The position numbers and the translations under genes were made by a program. Under the pieces are notes generated by a model. The model was not told where the DNA came from. It did no database searches and was given only the letters and a program-made list of their open reading frames with translations. From Lithodes maja (lineage: Eukaryota > Arthropoda > Malacostraca > Decapoda > Lithodidae), in assembly GCA_037953745.1 (NCBI GenBank), contig JBAKBP010007938.1:1-64000 (forward strand): a stretch of DNA of 64,000 nt, given 5' to 3'. Positions 33,131 through 40,908 of this stretch are shown here, piece by piece (position 1 is the stretch's first letter; each line of letters opens with the position of its first letter).

Positions 33131-34010
33131 GTGAAAGTGACACAAGACCTAATATTTGATGGCCAAAGTATAATAAATACCTGTGATAACGAATAATCAG
33201 TGCCTAATACAACAATAACCTACCTCAATTACTAATAAAATGTACGGTATCGAGTGAAAATGAGCATTATCAGTGACAGTGACACTCTCTAAAGCATATT
33301 TGTCAAAGTGAAAGTGACACAAGACCTAATATTTGATGGCCAAAGTATAATAAACACCTGTGATAACGAATAATCAGTGCCTAATACAACAATAACCTAC
33401 CTCAATTACTAATAAAATGTACGGTATCGAGTGAAAATGAGCATTATCAGTGACAGTGACACTCTCTAAAGCATATTTGTCAAAGTGAAAGTGACAAGAC
33501 CTAATATTTGATGGCCAAAGTATAATAAACACCTGTGATAACGAATAATCAGTGCCTAATACAACAATAACCTACCTCAATTACTAATAAAATGTACGGT
33601 ATCGAGTGAAAATGAGCATTATCAGTGACAGTGACACTCTCTAAAGCATATTTGTCAAAGTGAAAGTGACACAAGACCTAATATTTGATGGCCAAAGTAT
33701 AATAAACACCTGTGATAACGAATAATCAGTGCCTAATACAACAATAACCTACCTCAATTACTAATAAAATGTACGGTATCGAGTGAAAATGAGCATTATC
33801 AGTGACAGTGACACTCTAAAGCATATTTATCAAAGTGAAAGTGACACAAGACACAATACTTGATGACCAAAGAATAATAAACACCTGTAATAACGAATAA
33901 TCAGTGCCTACTACAACAATAACCTACCTCAATTACTAATAAAATGTACGGTATCGAGTGAAAATTAGCAATATCAGTGACAGTGATACTCTAATAAACA
34001 TATTTTATAT
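33131..34010 (+). repeat. piggyBac-1 3' tandem array, about 5 units of 175-177 bp
   Basis: GTGAAAGTGACA occurs at 33131, 33308, 33485, 33660 and 33835. Each unit also holds GCATTATCAGTGACAGTGAC and ATAATAAACACCTGTGATAA. The same unit is repeated about 3 times in piggyBac-2 and piggyBac-3, always between the stop codon and the right end. Confidence 0.92.
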
Positions 34011-34400
34011 AATTGGCCTCAAAATAACTAGAAAATATCAAATAAACATCACATTCTCAATATCAAACACTAAAATCGTCTAAGGGAGATAAATACTTTG
34101 GCGCGGCGAGCGGCTAGGTGCGTCGTAGCCATGGCCGGGGCGACGCGTTCGAACGCGGGAAGAATTTGCCGCATAAAAAAGCACTCGTCTTCCCGCGCTC
34201 ACCATTATGCAACCAGAGGGGCTAGAGACCTCTACTCAATGCCATTCGACAGAGGAAGGTTTGTGGAACATTATTCTTTTTTATTCACAATATTACATGC
34301 CATATTCATTGACTTACAGAGTAGTTAACATAGGCCAAAGATCGTCAAAACACCCGGTACCGCAGCACAGTCGCGAGCTATAGCCCCCGGGGCTGGAGGG

Positions 34401-34500
34401 TTAGGGGGGAGTGTGAGAGGGTGAAGAGGCAGTAATCATGGTATGGCTGGTGGGAGGGGGCAAACGAGTGACGGGGTAGGGGAGAACAGTCACAAGCAAA
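34401..34500 (+). repeat. Right half of the repeat split by piggyBac-1
   Basis: GGGTGAAGAGGCAGTAATCA and GCTGGTGGGAGGGGGCAAAC match 35341-35440 on the minus strand. Confidence 0.85.
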
Positions 34501-34591
34501 TTTTCCTATAGAACAAGCTACTCCCACAGGATTTTAAATTACACACACCTACAATATCACTGTATGCTACATTTAACAACTATGTCCTAAC

Positions 34592-35089
34592 TGGGCGGGT
34601 GCCCAACCCCGAAAGGGGTTGAAATAGGGGAGCTATCCCCCCCGCCAAAGGCGGCTTTCTAGGGCCTTTCCTAGCTGATGCTGAGAGGATTGGGTTCTAG
34701 TCATGTGGTGATGGGCTGGTCTATCAGAGTGAGAGCTGAGCGATCTCTGCCATACCCATAGCTTACTCTGACTGTTCCTTTAACTTATATATTTTCTAGA
34801 TCTCAAGTGACGGCGTCTCTTCCGTGGATTGATCTCCCAATCTACTAAGATTGGAAGCCAAAGCGTCACATTTTTCCCTTGCCCCTCAACTTTCTCTTCA
34901 TAATTGCTGAGGGGCACAGGGCCCTGGGTGGGGCTTTGGTTTCCCGGCCGTTTCCGCACCCTCCTCAGCTCCACGCCATGGAGTGGCTTTATTGTGGTCG
35001 GCAGGGAGGGTTCTGTGGGGGCGCTCGGTTATGGCCTTGGAATTGCTCAGGGCCTTGGGGCTGTTCGGCCAGGCAGCTTGGGGAACAAC
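34592..35089 (+). mobile_element. SINE-L, complete copy with 17-bp TSD
   Basis: AACAACTATGTCCTAAC lies at 34575-34591 and again at 35090-35106. The 498-bp element starts TGGGCGGGTGCCCAACC and has small GC-rich hairpins (ACCCCGAAAGGGGT, GGGGAGCTATCCCC). It ends CTGTTCGGCCAGGCAGCTTG plus (AAC)n, the same end as LINE-A. No tRNA A or B box is visible, so the head origin is unknown. No coding capacity. Confidence 0.92.
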
Positions 35090-35339
35090 AACAACTATGT
35101 CCTAACATGGTATTACATGTCATAGCGATTACGATGTCATGTCGTTGCCCTTAAGTCAATATCAAGGATGACGACCGTGATAACTATCGAAAGCAAATGA
35201 GATGAAAGGAGGAATTTCTCTAGCTGAAGTAATTAATACTGAACAGTAGTAATTTGTGGCCCTTTAAACTATTGCTGATCCGGCACCACATCAACGGTGA
35301 ATCCTAATTAAAAAATTTAATCGCGCACATGCCTCCTGC

Positions 35340-35600
35340 CAGTCTGCTCTCCCCACCCTGTAACTTGTTTGCCCCCTCCCACCAGCCACACCATGATTGC
35401 TGCCTCTTCACCCTCCCAATTCCCCCCTAAACCCCCCACATACCTCCCCTCATCACCCACCCACCCACATCCCTCCCACCAAATGTGTTACGCCAGTGTT
35501 ACCAAATCCGCAGAGCCCCTCACCACATAGCAGGTGGACGAGGTGTTGCTGTTTCATCTGTCCGGAACTGTACATTAGGCGTTTGTCACGAATCGCTAGG
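35340..35600 (-). repeat. Unoccupied paralogue of the piggyBac-1 target repeat
   Basis: Reverse complement of 29170-29333 joined to 34401-34490. At the join it reads GGGGGGTTTAGGGGGGA with one TTTAG where the occupied copy has the transposon between two TTAG. Confidence 0.9.
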
Positions 35601-35639
35601 TCAAGTTGCCCGGGCTTGACATCTACCAATAACATTTTG

Positions 35640-35725
35640 ACAGTGCGGGCTCAATCCACCGACCTTTTGATCAGCAGCCGACGCTCTACTGACTATGCCA
35701 CGACTCGTGGCATAATGACTTTGAT
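35640..35725 (-). mobile_element. tRNA-like SINE or tRNA pseudogene
   Basis: The minus strand reads GTGGCATAGTCAGTAGAGC (A-box like) and then GGTCGGTGGATTGAGCCC (B-box like). The cloverleaf is not convincing, so this is a tRNA-derived relic rather than a gene. Confidence 0.6.
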
Positions 35726-36239
35726 ATACTGTACCTAAAGAAATTTCCTCAGAATCCAAGATTTTACCGGTAAATCCCTCTACACAAGTACTATGTGATT
35801 CATGAATTAAAACACTGGAACACCTTAAAGAATAGGTATACAACATGGTCAATGTATATATATAAAAGGCAACATCTCTCCCTATAGATCACAATACCAG
35901 AACCTGTAAACCATCTGTTAAGTCTCTACAAAAATATTGATATCAATATAAGATAAACACCAGATTTTTGTGGATATAATACAGTATCAATGTGTAATTA
36001 AAGTACGGTAGCTAAATCCTCATCAAACTTAATGAGCATCAAATAAAATACTTTATTTTATATGAATACTTTGCAGCAAATACAGTACAGTATATCAAAT
36101 AAGTAACTTTCTTACAGTTTTCTTACAGTAGATCCTCTGGAAAAAGGCAAACTAGGCCTGTGTATCCAGCTCAATACCAGTACTTGCACTGCTGCGGTCG
36201 TTCACGGTGTTGGCGGCGGCGGGTAGCAGACGCAACATT
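35726..36239. other. No gene recognised
   Basis: AT-rich, with no repeat or coding match noticed. Confidence 0.5.
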
Positions 36240-37262
36240 TTTACTATTCTGTATTTTTTGCTTTATAATCAAACTTCAAATCTTGTCTTCCCCATGCTTT
36301 ATCAAGATTACTTTCAAACCCCCTTATTGATTCGGAATCGACTACATACTGGGGCAGTGCGTTCCACTCATTTACCACTCTATCACAAAATGAGTTCTTT
36401 GCCTTCTCAAGCCTATTTCTTTCTTTGTAAATTTTCTTTGAGTGTCCTCTCGTTCTTGTTCCCTCCCGCATCAAGAAGATACCTTCACACACATCCTCAT
36501 CATACTTTCCTGACACTATCTTAAAAGTCTCTTATCATATCCCCTCTCTTTCTCCTATATGCCAGTGTCGGAAGCCCCAGTGTCCTCAACCTCTACTCAT
36601 AGCCCGCGTTCTTCAACGTTGGTACCAGCTTGCTAGCTCTCCTCTGCACTTTCTCCACTGCTTCTACATCCTTTACCATATATGGAGCCCACACCTGGTT
36701 TGCATATTCCAGGTGCGGCCTATAACCAGCGCTGTATAGAGATTCCTGAAGATTTCTTCGTCAAGTGACACAAATGTCTCTCCTTATCAGCCCTATAATT
36801 CTATTGGCTTTGTTTATCTTTTCCGCTAAATGTTCTGAGAAATTTAACTTATTGTCTATCACTACTCCTATATCCTTTTCTGCATTCACTTCCTCCATCG
36901 CTTCATAGCATACTGTATCCTACCTTGTCTATCTTGCTTGTCCCAATCCGCATGTACTTGCATTTTTTTGGATGAAAAGGCATTAACCAATGCTCAGACC
37001 ATCCCTTCATGCCATCCACATCTGCTTGAAGCAAACCCACATCTTCCTCACTCTTCTATACAGCTTAGTGTCATCCGCATACAGGTATACCTCACTTCCA
37101 TTAGTTATAACTTCAGGTAAGTCGTTGATAAATATAACGAACAGTAGTGGTCCCAACACAGATCCCTGAGGAACCCCACTTGTAATTTGCCCTCCACCCC
37201 GAGCCTATTCCATTCACCAGCACCCTCTGTCTCCGATCTTTCAGGAAGGCTTCTATCCCGCT
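36240..37262 (-). pseudogene. Degenerate 5'-truncated jockey/CR1-like LINE
   Basis: From 37262 the minus strand reads DRRQRVLVNGIGS, a frame change, LLFVIFINDLPEVITNGSEV and YLYADDTKLY (RT catalytic YADD). Then follow EKDIGVVIDNKLNFSEHL, NRIIGLIRRD, YRPHLEYANQVWAPY, and the C-terminus EGTRTRGHSKKIYKER and RVVNEWNALPQYVVD, ending at 36244. Multiple stops and frame shifts; 5'-truncated within the RT. Confidence 0.85.
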
Positions 37263-37264
37263 TT

Positions 37265-37380
37265 CTTAACATTAATCATCAATTACAAACCCCAATGTAC
37301 TTGAATAAACTAATGAAAGCATATGGTCCTCCCAGGATTCGAACTCCGGGACACCACACCCAGAACATAAGCACCTAAAT
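37265..37380 (-). mobile_element. tRNA-derived SINE (second family)
   Basis: Matches 26580-26705: GAGGACCATATGCTTTCATT body and GGTGTGGTGTCCCGGAG on the minus strand. It is cut off before the A box. Confidence 0.7.
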
Positions 37381-37923
37381 TAACAAGAATGTATTACCCC
37401 CACCCCCACCCCGCCCCACTCTCTCTCTCTCTCTCTATCTATTTGTCTATTGCCAGAAGCCACAGATGAATCGCCTCCAAGTCCCTCCACCCACCCAACA
37501 CCACTCTACGACTCATATATAACTCCATCCCTCCATCTCACTCTTGGCATACTTTCTCCACAGCTTAGTCCACCTAGCTTATTTATACCAGATACTATTT
37601 GTATATAAACTTATCTCTACAGGTCTAAATTTGATCTTTATATATATGCTCATCACCTTGCATATCTTTTAAAATATCTATGCTATCTCAAATTAAATCT
37701 GTCTTCCCGCCTTAACACCCTACACTACATTCCCCTCCTTCATGCTAAATTTCCTGTAGACTAAACTATAATATGACAGAATTATAAATACGGTATGCTC
37801 AGATAAAACAGTTTGCTATAAAATTACACAAAAGATACGCGGTATACAAAGATGGTTTACAGTTTGGTCTTTTGTACCGCTGAACATTTTATCATTTTCA
37901 TTACCAATGTTCATTAACTACTG
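37381..37923. other. No gene recognised; short CT run
   Basis: A CT run at 37421-37436 followed by TGTCTATTGCCAGAAGCCAC and GATGAATCGCCTCC, which could be a worn RTE 3' end by comparison with 55465-55510. Otherwise nothing is identifiable. Confidence 0.45.
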
Positions 37924-38569
37924 TTAACCCGGGAGCTGCGGGGAGACTCTTAAGAGTTCCCCCGGCGGACTGCGGGAAGACTCTCCTGAGTAAGTAAAAT
38001 TAAAAATCAACTTTTGACATCGAAAAAAAAAAAAAAAAAATATTTTTATTTTTTTATTTTTTTATTTTTTGTTTGGCCCCTGGGCCATGCAAAATCTCAG
38101 TCCTCTACCTCCCCTCCTTCCCCACTTTCCTCCTATCCTTCAGTTATCACCTAATTTTCCCTATTATTCCCTTATTCTGAGGTATATTTTCGTGCTAACA
38201 TTAGCGAGTTGCAAGCAGGGTGTTGTCATCACTGATGGCAATCGAGTGCAAGAGAGAGAGAGAGAGAGTATCGATCGACTGTGTCTCAGTGACCTTGGGG
38301 GAAATTGGCGGGGAAGGTAGCTTGCCTCACCCCATACATTATACAACTCGCGGGCTATATCTCCGATTTTGACCATCCAAACGCTTGTTTTCACTAGTTT
38401 TATTGTTGTTTCAGGTTAATACCTTTATAATCAACCCATAATAGGCGCATATGGATAATTATTAATGCTATTAATGGTACAATGAATATTTTAGTGACGG
38501 AAACACCTCAAATACGTCAGCACAGGGGGAGGTTTTTCAATTACCCCCCGTGCGCACTTCAGAGGTTAA
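37924..38569 (-). mobile_element. MITE-B copy 3, TTAA-flanked
   Basis: Inverse orientation to the 21256 and 22251 copies: CCCGGGAGCTGCGGGGAG at the left end and CCGTGCGCACTTCAGAGG at the right. TTAA at 37924-37927 and 38566-38569. The right TTAA is also the left TTAA of the next element. Confidence 0.88.
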
Positions 38570-38943
38570 GGGGGAGGCGGGTCATTTTTCTGGTCCTCTT
38601 TCTCCCTCGTGTTAAGCCCCATTTGTTTTGAGATTATAAGACCTTCGGCTCATTAGTTTGACGATTTTAACACCTTTCGCCCCATTTAGTTGTCAATTTT
38701 AAGACCTTTCGAGCCATTTATGTGTCAATTTTTTTCTGACGAGCGATAGCGAGCCTGTAATTTTAGGAGGAAATCGGCCTTTGGCCGGGACATATTCCTA
38801 CCGAAAAATGTACAAATCTATCTTGAAGGGGGGGTCTTGTGGGTGTTCTTTTAATCTTGATGGAGGTCTAGCAAGAAAACTAAGATATAAAGTAAATAAA
38901 TTAATAAATAGACCAAAAAAAAAAAGGGCCCGTCTCCCCTTAA
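38566..38943 (+). mobile_element. MITE-A copy, TTAA-flanked
   Basis: Ends GGGGGAGGCGGGTC and GGGCCCGTCTCCCC inside TTAA 38566-38569 and 38940-38943. This copy shows the terminal inverted repeat of the family best. GACGAGCGATAGCGAGCCTG at 38738-38757. Confidence 0.82.
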
Positions 38944-39129
38944 GTACCTAATCAACTAACTATTTAATTTACTAACTGGTGATGTGGGTGATGGTGATGG
39001 TGGTAGTTGTTGTTGGTAGTGGTATTGGTGGTAGAGATCGTAGCGGCAGTAACTTCATCTCCAACTGAAAGATAAAAACACCACATGAGACTTTTGAACA
39101 GTGCCTACAGTGCCTACACTACAGTGCCT

Positions 39130-39174
39130 AGCTTTGCGCAGTGGCAGTATCGTAACCAATGAGGTTATACTGAG
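39130..39174 (+). ncRNA. U4 snRNA 5' fragment (not a complete gene)
   Basis: AGCTTTGCGCAGTGGCAGTA, then TCGTAACCAATGAGGTTA, matches the highly conserved start of U4 snRNA (the part that pairs with U6 and enters the 5' stem-loop). The match fades after about 45 nt; the 3' stem-loops and Sm site of U4 do not follow. It lies about 400 bp upstream of LINE-D ORF1 in the same orientation. It may be a U4 pseudogene or a U4 piece fused to the LINE 5' end by template switching. Three CAGTGCCTA copies precede it. Confidence 0.7.
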
Positions 39175-39537
39175 TTGTGTGGATAAACAGTCACTGACAA
39201 AGAAGCTCGAAACATTAAATTGGTTAAAGTTAGTAGACATTCACCATCCTTCCTCGCACCTTGGTTTGGGCTACCTCCAAAGGGTAGCCAAGTCGCACCC
39301 CACCTGCTCGTGGTATCCTCGCAGACACCCAGTATTCATTTCTTTTTCCATACCTTAATTTTTCTTCTTCTTGGGTGACACAAACGGGGGCGGCGCTACC
39401 TGGGTTTTACCCAGGTAGTTATTTTATTTTATCAGCTTTTTTAAGTGATTGGTTTAATTTATTTTTAGCCAAGGGAGTTTGGTTGTTTTTAATTTAGATT
39501 AGTGTATTTTTAATTGTAGGCTATATAGGTATAAACA

Positions 39538-40908
39538 ATGGCCAGCCAAGGCAAACGGAGGCAGAGTTTATTGGGAGATGAAGAGAGCTATGAATTTGAG
39601 GGATTTCTGGCAGAGGGTAATGAAGTGGAGGATCAATTGACTGTAGTGAAGAGACAGATGATGGGTCTGTTGAGATGGAAGGGAGTTATGGAGAATTGGA
39701 GGAGAGATATAGGTGTGAAGGTGGAGTCACTGACAGAAATATGTGGAGCCAGTTCAGTAGCAACTGCAGATGGGCCATTAATTGCTAACTTAGATGCTGT
39801 AATAAGGAAAGTAGATGAGCTGGAGGCAGAGAACATGGCACTCAAGGAGCAGCTAAAGGAGTATGAGGGCCATTTAAGTGAGAGAGTAAAGGGAGTAATA
39901 AGTGAGGAGAAAGATGAGTGGACAAGGGTGGGGAATGCTAAGGTGGATGCATTGGAAGAAATCATGAAGGAGCAGGTCGAAGAGAGAGAAAAAGAGAAAA
40001 GAGAGTTTGAGAAGAATGTAGTGCAGGTTTTGAAGAGCAAGGAAAAGGTAGTGAGGGAAACAGTGGAGACCATAAAGGAGCCGACCAAACGCACCACTGA
40101 GGTGGTAGATGGTGGAAAGGAAAAAACTGTCTGGGACCATCAGGTCCTGGTAGTGAAGCCAAAAGACCGATCCTCCGAGCCAGTAAGCCCACCAGATACA
40201 AAGGCAATCGAGACTGCTCTGGCTTTGGTTCCGGTTAACAAGTTAACTAGAACTGATTCGGGTGTACTGGTGGTACGACTTCCATCCAAGAAAGCCAAAG
40301 AAGATGCAGGAAGGGCCATCAATCAGTATTTGGGGGTGGACAGTGCCTTCAGTGTCTCCGAACCAAAGAAGATGATGCCAAAAATGACTCTGGTGGGCAT
40401 TGCTAATGACGCTGAGGATAATGAGATCATTCCCAGCATCCTCAACAAGAACCCAAGAATAAAGTCCCTGGTCGACGATGGCTTGGCTATGAATTTGCTA
40501 TTCACTAAGCAAAAGAGTGATGCACACACTAAGATTGCGGTAGTAAAAATGTCACCTGAAATACGCTCTTCCATTGTGGATGATGGCAATTCTGTGTATG
40601 TTGGACTTGTGAGATGTCGTGCGTACGATCGCTTCTGGGTAACACAATGTTACCATTGCCAGGGCTTTGGTCATACCAGTGACAGGTGTTATCGGAAAAA
40701 TGAGGATCCAAAATGCAACTTCTGTGCTGGTACTCATAACTCAAAAGACTGCACCAACAAGACTTCCCCCAAATGTATAAATTGTATGAGCTCCACATCA
40801 GTTACGGAGCCGCCAAATCATTTCGCCTCAAGTAGAAATTGTCCTTTAATGACAGCTCAGAGAAATAAAGTTATTGAGAACACCAATTTTGTAGGTTCAA
40901 AAAACTGA
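39538..40908 (+). CDS. LINE-D ORF1, zinc-knuckle gag-like RNA-binding protein, 456 aa
   Basis: Intact frame from ATG 39538. Residues about 85-190 are charged with heptad-like leucines (VDELEAENMALKEQLKEYEG), predicted to be a coiled coil for trimer or oligomer formation. About 200-360 may be an RRM-like region (DSGVLVVRLPSKKAKEDA), then three CCHC-type knuckles begin at C371 (CYHCQGFGHTSDRC), C393 (CNFCAGTHNSKDC) and C413. ORF1 proteins of this kind coat the LINE RNA and act as nucleic acid chaperones in the RNP. The ATG follows an AAACA context. ORF2 begins in another frame overlapping the stop by a few codons, so ORF2 probably uses reinitiation or frame slippage. Whether this copy is expressed cannot be told. 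Confidence 0.85.
   Translation: MASQGKRRQSLLGDEESYEFEGFLAEGNEVEDQLTVVKRQMMGLLRWKGVMENWRRDIGVKVESLTEICGASSVATADGPLIANLDAVIRKVDELEAENMALKEQLKEYEGHLSERVKGVISEEKDEWTRVGNAKVDALEEIMKEQVEEREKEKREFEKNVVQVLKSKEKVVRETVETIKEPTKRTTEVVDGGKEKTVWDHQVLVVKPKDRSSEPVSPPDTKAIETALALVPVNKLTRTDSGVLVVRLPSKKAKEDAGRAINQYLGVDSAFSVSEPKKMMPKMTLVGIANDAEDNEIIPSILNKNPRIKSLVDDGLAMNLLFTKQKSDAHTKIAVVKMSPEIRSSIVDDGNSVYVGLVRCRAYDRFWVTQCYHCQGFGHTSDRCYRKNEDPKCNFCAGTHNSKDCTNKTSPKCINCMSSTSVTEPPNHFASSRNCPLMTAQRNKVIENTNFVGSKN

Larger units (their letters stand above)
29330..34404 (+). mobile_element. piggyBac-1, with TTAG instead of TTAA duplications
   Basis: Left end TTAG then CCCCTCCAACCCGGATG; right end CCCGGGGCTGGAGGG then TTAG. 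The inner arrangement (5' leader, long transposase, A/T-rich 3' region with a tandem array of about 176 bp, GC-rich hairpin segment, right end) is the same as in piggyBac-3. A paralogous unoccupied copy at 35340-35600 shows a single TTTAG at the equivalent point. A SINE lies inside the transposase. At 5.1 kb it is longer than piggyBac-3 because of the SINE and two extra array units. Confidence 0.93.

Noticed and set aside
34098..34328. Small protein of 76 residues near the piggyBac-1 right end
   Set aside because: The region is conserved among piggyBac copies at DNA level, but the frame is not kept in the same way in piggyBac-3, so a non-coding role is more likely.
39130..39300. Functional U4 snRNA gene
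   Set aside because: Similarity stops after about 45 nt, and the downstream stem-loops and Sm-binding site are missing.
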